49,316 nucleotides of DNA from the NCBI RefSeq assembly GCF_000090795.2, contig NW_003546738.1, positions 19,979 through 69,294 of the forward strand, in the 5' to 3' direction. Position numbers and translations under genes: made by a program. Source of the DNA: Amphimedon queenslandica. Lineage: Eukaryota > Porifera > Demospongiae > Haplosclerida > Niphatidae. Below the pieces are notes generated by a model. It was not told where the DNA came from, did no database searches, and saw only the letters and a program-made list of their open reading frames with translations. This document shows, one piece after another, positions 34,301 to 42,706 of the stretch. How positions within the stretch are numbered: the first letter of the stretch is position 1; each line of letters begins with the position of its first letter.

Positions 34301-37300
34301 CAGACGCCAGTGAGAGGCTAGCAGCTGCAATGTGTAACGAGTTCCCTCCATCAAACTGAGAGGAGATGGTAGTCAGCAGTACTATGAATATAAATGATAA
34401 TAATATTATACGGCAAAAATGACACTTGTTACATGAAAACGTGTACATGTACAATAAATTTACATTTACATGTACTTGCATACACATGTACTACAGTAAA
34501 TGCAAGAATTAAGACTTTGACAAGAAGCATGGACTTTTTGGAAAGAAGTCCAGTGTATGGATTATGATAAGGATTTTTAGAGCAACTTGAAATATTCCTT
34601 TAAAAAATTCAAATTTGATTGGAATCAGATCAAACTTTCTACGCAACATAAGTACATGTATATGTAGCAAAAAAAGCTATAAAAATGGAGAATTTTATAC
34701 TTTTCATTTTTGATGAAATTTGGCCAAAATGCCTGTACTATAGTACAGGGACTTTTGCCCAATTTTTGAGCAACTTTAAAAATTCATTAAAAAATTTAAA
34801 TTTGATCGGAATCAGCTCAAACTTTCTACGCAACATAAGTACATGTATATGCATCAGAAAAAGTTATTGAAATGGAAAATTTTATACTTTTCATTTTTGA
34901 TCAAATTTGGCCAAAATCCCTGTACTATAGTACAGGGACTTTTGCCCAATTTTTGAGCAACTTTAAAAATTCATAAAAAATTTAAACTTGATTGGAATGA
35001 GTTAAAACTTTCTACACAACATAAGTACATGTATATGTATCAGAAAAAGTTATAAAAATGGAGAATTTTATACTTTTCATTTTTGATCAAATTTGGCCAA
35101 AATCCCTGTACTATAGTACAGGGACTTTTGCCCAATTTTTGAGCAACTTTAAAAATTCATTAAAAAATTTAAATTTGATCGGAATCAGCTCAAACTTTCT
35201 ACGCAACATAAGTACACGTATATGTATCAGAAAATGTTATAAAAATGGAGAATTTTCTACTTTTCATTTTTGATGAAATTTGGTCAAAATCCCTGTACTA
35301 TAGTACAGGGACTTTTGGCCAATTTTCGAGCAACTTTAAAAAATTCAAAAAAATTCAAATTTGACTGGAATCAGCTCAAACTTTCTACACAACATAAGTA
35401 CACCTATACGTATCAGACAAAGTTATAAAAATAGAGAATTCTATACTTTTCATTTTTGATGAAATTTGGCCAAAATCCCTGTACTATAGTACAGGGACTT
35501 TCGCCCAATTTTTGAGCAACTCATAAAAAATTCAAATTTGATCGGAATCAGCTCAAACTTTCTATGCAACATAAGTACACCTATATGTATCAGAAAAAGT
35601 TATAAAAATGGAGAATTCTATACTTTTCATTTTTGATGAAATTTGGCCAAAATCCCTGTACTATAGTACAGGGACTTTCGCCCAATTTTTGAGCAACTCA
35701 TAAAAAATTCAAATTTGATCGGAATCAGCTCACATGTATATGTATCAGATAAAGTTATAAAAATGGAGAATTCTCTCATTTAAATTTTTGACAAAATTTG
35801 GTCAAAATGTACAGTGCTACAAGCCATGTACATTTACATGTGCATATACTCTAAATCCCCACCTGGATTATGTTCACAGAGTAATTCTACAACCTCCGCA
35901 CAATCAAAGAACACAGCATAATGTAAGGCATTCATGTCTGTCCAATGACACTTTAGATCAGTACTGGCACCCTTTAATGGAGGAGGGGGAGAGAGAGAGA
36001 AAAAGAACAAAAGAATTATATACATGTATGTACATGTATTAGTGATTAATAAATGAATTAAAATTGAGTAACGGCCATTTTTAAAGTAGCAAATGTTTTA
36101 GAAAATACCCTGTACTATAGCGAATGCTTTTTGCTTTTTTTCTGAAAAATGGGTGCATCCATGCCATATTAATACATGTACACAGCAAGAGTGCTTAGAT
36201 TCATTTATCACAAAATGAATTCTTAAAAAATTTTATTAATCTAAATGCATGCACATGTACATGTACAAATAAACTAAGTTTATTCAAGCGAGCCAAAAAC
36301 ATCAAAATTAAAACTTATCCAAACAAATACAAATATCCCAATCATATCCTAACAATATCCAAACTAATAATGGCCCATACTTTATTGAGTAAAGTGTTAA
36401 CGAGGTTAGCAGCTGTGGTACCATTGCCTATGCCCACAGCTCCCGCCTTTGAAGCAAAGTGAAGCAAAGAGAGATCAGTTAGTCCATCCTTATCATTAAC
36501 ATGTGCTCCTCTTCTTAATACCTGTTGGAATATGAGGAGAAGAGAGAGAAAAAATATTAAAGATACATTGCAAGTGGTTATAGTTATACAAATGTGCATT
36601 ACAAAAAAGGAGAGAAACAAAGAAAAAAGAGAGAAAGAGGAGAGAGAGAGGATACATGAGAGAGTATGCATGAAAGAGATAGAGCAATAAAGATACATGT
36701 ACATTGTAAGTGGTTATACATGTACAATGTGCATTACAAAAAGAGAGAGAGAGAGAGGGAGGAAGAAAGAGATTAAGAGAGAGGTAAAATCAATAAAGAA
36801 ACATCAGAGACAGTATAAAATTAATGACAAATATTTTTCGTAATGTTCTGTACATGACATACATGTACATACAATGTTTTTTATATAAATATTATCTACA
36901 TTATGTGTGTGTGTACATGTACATATGTATAGTATGTACATGTACATGTATGTCACTTATACTAACCTCTCTTGTTAATAGCGTTAGGTGTCCTTGAGTC
37001 TGTGGTATCCATTGCCTCATGATAGCAAACAACTGAGATATAGTGGTCTTGGGACTAGAGGGAGAGAGAGAGAGAGAGAGAAGAACAAATAAGGATATAA
37101 GGATAAAGGTACATGTACATGTACATGTGTATATGTACATGTACATGTATGTTATGGAAAAGGGATAGAACAGAAGTGCCAAAAATAGATAAAAACAATA
37201 GTACAATACTGGTTGGTAGGTATACATATACATGTACATATTATGTAGTAAAGAGTACAAAGAGGGATAGGCATTTACAATCTAGAGGACCATGAAAGGT

Positions 37301-39114
37301 AACAAATACTAAAATACAAATGTACTTGTACTGTAGGATTAGTAAATAAAATGAATGATGTACATGTACAGTGTTCATAACAAGTACCAGTACATACATG
37401 TACATGTACATAAGATGGATACGCCAACATACAAATTACATGTAATTTTTACGATATTGTGTGTGGTGACTTCCTTCCTGATATAAAAGTAATCGTTATT
37501 TTAGAGTAAAAAATACAAAATAAAAACAACACGTACCATCACTCTATGTATACATTATGTTCAACAAAACGTAAAAATTACACAGAGCAGATTGTTCTTA
37601 ATATTAATGCCACCATGTTAACACATATGTACATGTACATTAAGACATTCATGAATACAGTACATGCACATGTGGTACTTTTGTTAAATTCTGCATATTT
37701 AAAAAACAGCTACTACTTACATGTACAAGTACATAGAATTAACAATAAGAACATCAATAAATGTAATAATAATAAATATAATGTATAGTAGACTACATAA
37801 AATTAAATATAAATAGAAAAGAGAGTAGACAATAAAGTACAGTACATGTACATAAGAAGTGAATTAATTATGTAGATACTAAATCAATTGTATTGTGAAT
37901 GGTTTGCTTGAGACTCATACTTTGAAAGGACGTCCTGACAACTGCTACAGGTTGGATCAAAGAAACAAAGATCAGCAGCACGACACTAGAAGAGAGAAAC
38001 AGAGAGAGAGAGGGGGGAGATAGGGGGGAAGAAGAGAGGGAGAGAGAGAGGGAGGGAGGGAGAGAGGGGAGAGAGAGGGAGAAAAGGAAAGAGACAGACA
38101 AAAGAGTGACAAAAAGGAAGTGTAAATGAAAGAGGAGAAGGTGAGAGAGAGAGAGAGATACAGTAGGAGAGGGGGAGATAAAAGGATTCAAATATAATTA
38201 TCAAATCCCAAGAGTGATGTACATAATGAACTTACAGACACACACTAAGGACTACAGTCATCATACCACAAAACTCATGACAATTGAACAATAAAACTAT
38301 TGACAGACTAAGGGGATTTCATTGGATATCTTATAAGGGGAGACTGTGGTTTAACTGTATACATTAATAACAGTATACTGTATGTGTTGCTAAATTGACA
38401 TTTCACACTTGGTACACTAGTAATAGTAAGAGTATTGGTAGCAGTAATGCAGTTAAGTTGATACATGAGTAATAGTAATTATAGCTTAGGGAAAGAACTC
38501 TTGATTAAGAAAGTACCCTCTCTCTATCAATCACTGACTCATAATACAAACTAGACATAACTGTATAACTGTATGACTACAATGTACATGTACTCTCATT
38601 ACAATGTAGAAGTACTCGTATCATGTCAAATTTTAAATTGACCATTAAAATTAAATCACAAAAAAAACACAAGAATACAAACTGTCTAATTCTGTCTTAC
38701 ATGTACATGTTGATATACACTATACAGTACATGTATAATACATGCAACTGACAGTATACAAGTGTGTAAAGACCCAGTACATCAATGGAGAGGATGAGAG
38801 AGAAGAGATGAGTGCAGGTGGTGGTATAAAAGGTGGTACACAGTACATGTAATATCAGACCATGGAACATCAAACCAAACCACCAAACCACAAAGAAATG
38901 GGGAGAAAGGAGAAGCTACTTATGCAATATATATGCTACTCGGATTACTGCTTCCTTTATAACTGTTAACAGTCAATTCTGAATCCTTAACAATCATAAA
39001 AATGAGCAATAATACAATTCTTACTTCTTCACAGATAGGTGCTTCGGCGCACGGGTGAACTACAGGGCTGTCACGGGTAGGGACGGTGAAATCGACTATT
39101 GTGAATCCACCAGA
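19874..39114 (-). CDS. CLIP4-like: CLIP3/CLIP4-like ankyrin and CAP-Gly microtubule linker (15 exons)
   Basis: Exons in order: 39114-39025, 37985-37921, 37054-36967, 36521-36381, 35971-35863, 34381-34290, 34101-34032, 32650-32441, 29103 to about 28802, 28239-28104, 27802-27520, 22262-22026, 21215-21128, 20343-20241, 20007-19874. Phases agree at all joins, giving about 715 residues; human CLIP4 is of similar length. The first exons match the family N-terminus ([52 protein letters not shown]), the ankyrin part. Three CAP-Gly domains follow, and the C-terminus [11 protein letters not shown] resembles CLIP4. CAP-Gly domains bind the EEY/F ends of tubulin and EB proteins, so the product probably acts at microtubules and membranes. 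Two problems remain: no start codon was found 5' of 39114, and the exon starting at 29103 has no GT donor at the expected place. Three CAP-Gly domains favour CLIP4 over CLIP3. Confidence 0.9.
20344..21127. other. CLIP-like intron with an inverted-repeat element
   Basis: No exon. It contains CT-rich sequence, TACATGTACA motifs, a short GA tract (20811-20840) and the inverted-repeat element at 20848-21037. Confidence 0.7.
20848..21037. mobile_element. Miniature inverted-repeat element, family A copy 1
   Basis: Left end TACCGTATAGAAGGAAATTT pairs with right end AATTTCATTTCATACAGTA with a few mismatches. Internal CCAAAATTT and GGCAAATTTGTGGCCACATG also occur in the copy at 24171-24382. No coding capacity. 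Confidence 0.7.
21216..22025. other. CLIP-like intron, nothing recognised
   Basis: AT-rich sequence with several TACATGTACA motifs and a short CTCTCTATCTCTATG stretch. No gene or inverted-repeat element seen. Confidence 0.6.
24171..24382. mobile_element. Miniature inverted-repeat element, family A copy 2
   Basis: Left end TACACCATATGGGAGGAAAT and right end ATTTCCTTCTCTACGGTA pair imperfectly. The inner part shares GTGGCCACATG, GGCTCAAAATGGTGGATTTT and TTTTATTTTGGCAAA with copy 1 at 20848. Confidence 0.7.
24470..24834. repeat. Head-to-head palindrome repeat
   Basis: Two units face each other around CCCTGTACTATAGTACACGG (24638-24657): GAATCAGCTCAAACTTTCTA on the left and AAAATTTGAGCTGATTCCGA on the right. 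The arms are each about 150-180 bases, so the region could fold into one long hairpin. Confidence 0.8.
24835..25964. other. Transposon-like stretch next to the gap, uncertain
   Basis: Starts with a perfect 9-base hairpin TAGTAACGC/GCGTTACTA (24835-24856). GTAGGATTC occurs near 24859 and again near 25884. A + strand frame from 24884 begins [17 protein letters not shown] and stops after about 33 codons. The base composition is more GC-rich than the surroundings at 24840-25440. It could be a decayed transposon, but I could not assign a family. Further in are CAT/CTT repeats (25060-25100) and an AAT run (25734-25760). Confidence 0.35.
25965..26899. other. Assembly gap (935 N)
   Basis: Undetermined bases. 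Repeats abut the right edge, which starts inside a palindrome-centred repeat, so the gap probably hides repetitive DNA. Confidence 0.95.
26900..27050. repeat. Half unit of the palindrome-centred repeat
   Basis: Runs from the gap edge through TCTGATACGTATACATG and GAGCTGATTCCAATC in the same sense as the right arm at 24658-24834. The centre is presumably inside the gap. Confidence 0.75.
27193..27384. mobile_element. Small inverted-repeat element (ACCGGTTTA ends)
   Basis: Ends TATACCGGTTTATTTTTTGC and AAAAATAAACCGGTATA are inverted relative to each other. The interior has ATTTTCGCAAA and CCGAAAATTTT. About 190 bases, no coding capacity. Confidence 0.65.
28240..28801. other. CLIP-like intron with GA and CT tracts
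   Basis: Holds a GA tract (28251-28322), AT-rich sequence, and a pyrimidine tract on the + strand (28640-28800) that touches the exon ending near 28802. No normal splice donor is seen at that edge. Confidence 0.7.
28640..28800. repeat. CT-rich (CCCT/CCTCCCT) tract
   Basis: Almost only C and T on the + strand with CCCTCCCT units. It abuts the CLIP-like exon 29103-28802 exactly where a donor should be. Confidence 0.9.
29310..31325 (+). CDS. Nested multi-pass membrane protein with GGENVP repeats (3 exons)
   Basis: Exons 29310-29421, 29470-29808 and 29956-31325 join in phase (donors GTAAGT and GTAAGA, acceptors ACACAG and TTTTAAG) and give 606 residues ending in TAA. Residues 1-37 are basic with a CKNC motif. 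About nine hydrophobic segments follow, near 39-60, 82-104, 106-128, 168-192, 343-367, 398-418, 458-482, 506-530 and 583-603. Between the fourth and fifth lies a hydrophilic loop with about 16 hexapeptides of type GGENVP (residues about 217-312). I recognise no family. The gene lies entirely inside an intron of the CLIP-like gene, on the other strand. Function is unknown; an uncharacterised receptor, channel or transporter is possible. The ATG at 29310 was chosen because the frame upstream gives no better start. Confidence 0.8.
29831..29950. repeat. 15-base minisatellite in an intron of the nested gene
   Basis: TAATCTACTTTCTTC repeats about five times and then degrades. It fills most of intron 2 (29809-29955) and forms its polypyrimidine tract. 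Confidence 0.85.
30156..30443 (+). repeat. 18-base coding repeat (GGENVP hexapeptide)
   Basis: About 16 units of GGAGGTGAAAATGTTCCT and variants. Third-base variants GGC, GGA and GGT come in blocks, so units seem to have spread by local duplication. Changes that alter the peptide are mostly near the two ends. Confidence 0.9.
31326..32440. other. 3' flank of nested gene, CLIP-like intron
   Basis: 3' UTR of the nested gene, AT-rich sequence without genes, and the small inverted-repeat element at 32209-32362. Confidence 0.65.
32209..32362. mobile_element. Small inverted-repeat element (TAGCTCCAA ends)
   Basis: TAGCTCCAAATTTTCATCAG at the left pairs with CTGACAAAAACTTGGAGCTA at the right with a few mismatches, followed by a further AAAAATTT pair. 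About 154 bases. Confidence 0.7.
32983..33390. mobile_element. Inverted-repeat element with TA duplication (CTATATCCCAGTT ends)
   Basis: Left end CTATATCCCAGTTGAGTTTG and right end CAAACTGAACTGGGATATAG are inverted with one mismatch and are each flanked by TA. About 408 bases. This fits a non-autonomous Tc1/mariner-type element; the type is inferred from the TA only. Confidence 0.75.
33400..33638. mobile_element. Inverted-repeat element with TA duplication (TGTGACCATAATTG ends)
   Basis: About 37-base terminal inverted repeats: TGTGACCATAATTGACAAAA onwards to TTATGGCGGAT, and the reverse complement at the right end, with few mismatches. Both ends are flanked by TA. Starts only nine bases after the previous element. 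Confidence 0.85.
33699..34002. repeat. 32-base direct duplication flanking an insert
   Basis: 33699-33730 and 33971-34002 are identical (both end ATACAAATGTACACTAA). Between them lies a 240-base insert starting GGCCTGGTTTACACGACTAC and ending GGCTAGTCGTCGTATA. Confidence 0.85.
34382..35862. other. CLIP-like intron filled by a satellite array
   Basis: Almost the whole intron is the 186-187 base tandem array at 34560-35820. The short remainder is AT-rich sequence with TACATGTACA motifs. Confidence 0.8.
34560..35820. repeat. 186-187 base tandem satellite with a perfect palindrome per unit
   Basis: Six copies of CCCTGTACTATAGTACAGGG or a near match are centred at about 34741, 34928, 35114, 35301, 35487 and 35664, giving spacings of 187, 186, 187, 186 and 177. 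A seventh centre near 35810 has decayed. Each unit also has GAATCAGCTCAAACTTTCTA, ACATAAGTACA and TTTTCATTTTTGAT. The small frames in it are by-products. Confidence 0.95.
36522..36966. other. CLIP-like intron with GA tracts
   Basis: GA-rich stretches at 36538-36552, 36600-36660 and 36740-36785, plus TACATGTACA motifs. CATTGCAAGTGGTTATA (36568) and CATTGTAAGTGGTTATA (36703) are a short duplicated segment with the neighbouring GTGCATTACAAAAA. No gene seen. Confidence 0.7.
37055..37920. other. CLIP-like intron, nothing recognised
   Basis: AT-rich sequence with a short GA tract (37060-37080) and many TACATGTACA motifs. No exon or mobile element seen. Confidence 0.6.
37986..39024. other. CLIP-like intron with a purine tract
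   Basis: GA-rich purine tract at 37986-38165, followed by AT-rich single-copy sequence. No exon seen. Confidence 0.65.
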
Positions 39115-39602
39115 CTATAGGAAATATAAATAATGTTAGTAGAAGCAAGTGATATTGACCATTTTGTCTTCTCTTCTTCTTGCTACACCACCATTGACGC
39201 AGCCACGCCCTAAATAAGATTCAGCCACACCCTAATTAACTATTAATGAGACACTCCCACTGCTATGAATAATAATAATATAATCTTACAATGCTCAGGA
39301 ATGAGGAATGCTGTTGCTGCAAATTATTCTTTACCTAACAACAGCACATTTAACTTTAATAAATTAGGTTTTCAATATTGTCAAACTACACAGTGCATGC
39401 AATATACCTATATCAGTCTCACCACTATGATCTTGATTGACAGTTTGCTATTGACATCTACAATGCAGTGCCACATTATGAACCAAATTAATGGCTGACA
39501 CATTTTGAAAGGGCAATTTCAAAAAAATAGCAACAAAAGCAATCAAAGCCTACACAAAGCAGAGTTTAATATTAACTAAGAAGCTAACCGAAAATTGTTA
39601 TT
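39115..39602. other. Region 5' of the CLIP-like exons and 3' of the first nine-TM gene
   Basis: The missing first exon or start codon of the CLIP-like gene may be here or farther right. An ATG at about 39163 (minus strand) directly precedes GTCAAT, a possible weak donor. The right side carries the CAAAGCCTACACAAAGCA sequence shared by the 3' flanks of the nine-TM paralogues. Confidence 0.5.
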
Positions 39603-42092
39603 TTAATTTCGATGAGTATCTTCATTAATACTGCCATAAGTAGCAGCTGTAGCAATATATCTAGTAAAGGCGGGTTGTTGATCCTCTTCAGATACATCAT
39701 CCATTCTACCAGGAACATGTTGTTCATCATATTCTTGTGGATTCTCCATACGATCAGCAATCCAATCATCATCATTACCAACTAATGGCTGATGGTCTTC
39801 TTCTTGATTTCTGTTAGCCACTGGATTATTTCTTTTATGATAACGATAACATGATTTTATCATTTTGTATACCTGGTAGATTATATAACCTGGTATAATA
39901 ATGACAAAAATTAGACCATTGATAATTAGTGGTAGAAATAGAAAAATGTTTAATATTATTACAAAAACAATATCAGATTTAACCGACTTTGAGATAAGAA
40001 TAGAATTAACAGTGCTTGTGCATCCAAAAATTGTTGTTACAAACAGGATAAGAAATTCAGCAAAATTATGAACATTTCTTTGGAAAGGACGAAAGATGAT
40101 AACTATTACTGCTAGTAAGAAGGAACAGCAAGCTTGAGAAATTGGTATTGAAATTATGGAATAATATCCATAAATGAATTGACTCAAAATGATTATTCTT
40201 GCCAGTAGGTATAGTCCAGCCATGAAACGATAATCATAAGTATTCTCAGTTCCATTCTTATAAGGACCAGTAAACACATCACCCAGTGATATCAGTAGCT
40301 GTTTCCTCAAATGTAAACAATCAAATAACTTATGAAACCATTTGAATGGATAAAAGAGTATATAAAGTGTTGGTAGAACAATCAGAAACAATAACACTAA
40401 GATTGCAAAGAAACCAGCAGCACCATGCTTTACATCAAAGTAATTCTGCTTTATATCATAATAGAACTTAGTGTCATTAAAGCTAGATGTACTGTTTGCA
40501 TCAAAACTCAATAGTTTAAAGGAAGTGGCAGCTAATTGAGTGAAGCAGAGTATATATATTGATGCTATAGAGTGAGTAAAAGATGGTTCAATGCCAGTCA
40601 TACTCCAGAAACGAGCCATGCAACGATGAAATGGTCTAGTAATAAATATTACACACTTGTAACCTTTATCATACAATGTTATCCAAACATAGAGTAAGAG
40701 GAGGAGGAGCAATGGATAGAATCCTATCACATACCAAAATGAGATAGCACCTAATGGTGATGTATTAGGTGATATACACATAAAGTAATTATAAATAAAT
40801 TGAGTGAAATCTAAATTAAATATATTGCATGGTACTTCAGTTGGTGATATTAATGGGATATTGATTAAAAAGTTATAGTAATGATAAACAGGGAAACTTA
40901 TTGTCATTATTTGTGAATAGAATACCACTCCATTAATAGATCCTTTGGTTAGTTGTATATTTAATATTATTATTAATAATACCATGATTGTGATAGGTAA
41001 TATTTCTATTGCAATAAATACCAGTAAACCATATTTATCGCATTCAACACATGTTTTAAAATTGTTAAAAGGTACTCCCTTCAATGCACAGTCTACATAA
41101 CACTCTCCTGTAGTATTGTCAATACACGGATCATTAGAGTTTTCATTATAGTTCAGGAAGTTATTGCGGTAAGGAAGTTCATATGATGGCTTTCCCATAT
41201 CACAGGTAGGTAGATCTAATGTACAATTTGAATCTTCTGATTCGCATGTAGCAGTTACATAAAGAGTTTTATTAATTGTTACTTTAAACGATTGAATGTA
41301 AAGAGAAACTTTAACAGGACCAAAACCAATATATTCACTAAAACATTTATTGATTTGATAGCATGGTTCTTCAGGGTCAAAACAGCTTGATTTTGAAATG
41401 CTATAAATCTTGTGATCAACTGAAGAGTTAATACTAATACGAACATCAAATTCATAATTCCAATCAAATTTTTTATTGGTAGAAGGATCAATGACCATAG
41501 CAGTAAATGAAAGATACTCACACCGACAGTTGCTATTATATTGGTAATAGTCAGAACAAGAAAGGTCAGTGTCAATAAAGTCTAACTGTAAATCTAGACA
41601 GATCTCGTAACCCAGTACTGGTTCATTGTGTGTAGTAATATCAAAGGATGGTTCAGCACATGTAACAGGAACATTGTTACAATTATAAAGACTAACACAT
41701 TCAAATACAATATACCTCAACCAGTTATATGAAGAAGATGAAACATGTAGACACGTGATACTAACCTCTTCATATCTACTACCATCCCTCATACCAATAA
41801 TACTCACGTTATTCCTCAGTAGCTGTTGCTCTAGTAGACTAGTGGTGTCTAGTGTATATGTACCAGGAGACAGGTTGATAAGGATACCTGATGAACAGTT
41901 GTATTGTAGAGTAGCAGTTCCTTGTATAGCTAGATCAATAGTAGCACAAGGTGTTTGAATTCCTCCAGTCCAACAAGAGGTATTGTTGATACCATGAGAT
42001 GAACTGACATAGATCCTACACTCCAAACCAGCAGCAGAATATACTAGAACAAGAGAAAGAAGAGAGACAAGAACCACTCCAGGAGACATCAT
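39603..42092 (-). CDS. Receptor-like protein with beta-helix start and about nine TM segments (copy 1)
   Basis: Intronless. The frame can start at 42128, but the ATG at 42092 begins a proper signal peptide (MMSPGVVLVSLLSLVLVYSA), which is shared by the paralogues, so 829 residues are taken. The ectodomain (to about residue 350) starts with PCATIDLAIQG, LSPGTYTL and NVSIIGMRDGS, a pattern typical of the first coils of beta-helix (pectin-lyase-like) domains, then a Cys-rich part ending in CVECDKYG. About nine hydrophobic segments follow, the first ILPITIMVLLIIILNIQL, with landmarks GSINGVVFYSQI, CISPNTSPLGAISFWYVIGF, TRPFHRCMARFWSMTGIEPS and FRPFQRN. The C-terminal tail is hydrophilic (QPLVGNDDDW, MENPQEYDEQHVP). 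I recall this architecture from large sponge families without known function. A surface receptor role is inference. Confidence 0.85.
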   Translation of the reverse strand: MMSPGVVLVSLLSLVLVYSAAGLECRIYVSSSHGINNTSCWTGGIQTPCATIDLAIQGTATLQYNCSSGILINLSPGTYTLDTTSLLEQQLLRNNVSIIGMRDGSRYEEVSITCLHVSSSSYNWLRYIVFECVSLYNCNNVPVTCAEPSFDITTHNEPVLGYEICLDLQLDFIDTDLSCSDYYQYNSNCRCEYLSFTAMVIDPSTNKKFDWNYEFDVRISINSSVDHKIYSISKSSCFDPEEPCYQINKCFSEYIGFGPVKVSLYIQSFKVTINKTLYVTATCESEDSNCTLDLPTCDMGKPSYELPYRNNFLNYNENSNDPCIDNTTGECYVDCALKGVPFNNFKTCVECDKYGLLVFIAIEILPITIMVLLIIILNIQLTKGSINGVVFYSQIMTISFPVYHYYNFLINIPLISPTEVPCNIFNLDFTQFIYNYFMCISPNTSPLGAISFWYVIGFYPLLLLLLLYVWITLYDKGYKCVIFITRPFHRCMARFWSMTGIEPSFTHSIASIYILCFTQLAATSFKLLSFDANSTSSFNDTKFYYDIKQNYFDVKHGAAGFFAILVLLFLIVLPTLYILFYPFKWFHKLFDCLHLRKQLLISLGDVFTGPYKNGTENTYDYRFMAGLYLLARIIILSQFIYGYYSIISIPISQACCSFLLAVIVIIFRPFQRNVHNFAEFLILFVTTIFGCTSTVNSILISKSVKSDIVFVIILNIFLFLPLIINGLIFVIIIPGYIIYQVYKMIKSCYRYHKRNNPVANRNQEEDHQPLVGNDDDWIADRMENPQEYDEQHVPGRMDDVSEEDQQPAFTRYIATAATYGSINEDTHRN

Positions 42093-42128
42093 TGCTATGG
42101 ATGGTTGGAAAGCACAAATACACCCCAA

Positions 42129-42706
42129 AATTCTTCAAATACACCCCAAAATTCTTCATGGATTGTTTTGACATAACTCTTATCAATAAACCATTGAAAG
42201 ATGAGAAGGAGATATTGTAGCTAAAAGAGGTTCACAATAGCTCATTCTACCTATAGACTAAAAATTAAGAGCATAATCAAAGATAGGCCTATAATGTGGT
42301 AGAAATATAAAGTGAGAGAAAGGGAAGAAATATTGCTGATGCAGCATCTCATTGTAGCATAAGAAAGGAACATTATATCATTATTATACTATCAAGAGTA
42401 CATGTCTCTTTTGATACTATACTGTTGCTATTTGCTGAATTACTATCTCTATATCATTATCTTTGTACACTTTTGTTTAAAGTTTGCACTGTATTGTTTA
42501 TTACTTTGCTGTGTACTTTTTGAGCCTCAAATTAATCATGATTTGAATCAAGTATAAATAGAGAATTCTCTTAATTGCAAAATTGATCAAGATAATTGTC
42601 AGCCCCTCATGAAAATGGTAGTTTTTCAAAGCTTTTTTATAAACAAAAGCAATCAAAACCTACACAAAACAAATATAACTAAAAAACAAACCAAAAAATC
42701 TTAACT
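42129..42706. other. Spacer between nine-TM copies 1 and 2
   Basis: AT-rich sequence without a gene. CAATCAAAACCTACACAAA near 42650 is the conserved 3' flank of copy 2. Confidence 0.65.

Larger units (their letters stand above)
34032..37054 (-). other. Ankyrin repeat region of the CLIP-like protein
   Basis: Exons 37054-36967, 36521-36381, 35971-35863, 34381-34290 and 34101-34032 encode the ankyrin part: [68 protein letters not shown]. They line up in order with the human CLIP3/CLIP4 ankyrin part as I recall it. Confidence 0.9.

Noticed and set aside
34685..35273. Two similar small + strand frames
   Set aside because: They are repeated because the satellite unit is repeated; no conservation beyond the array.
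34560..35820. CRISPR-like array
   Set aside because: The whole 187-base unit is repeated rather than a short repeat with unique spacers, and the genome is eukaryotic.
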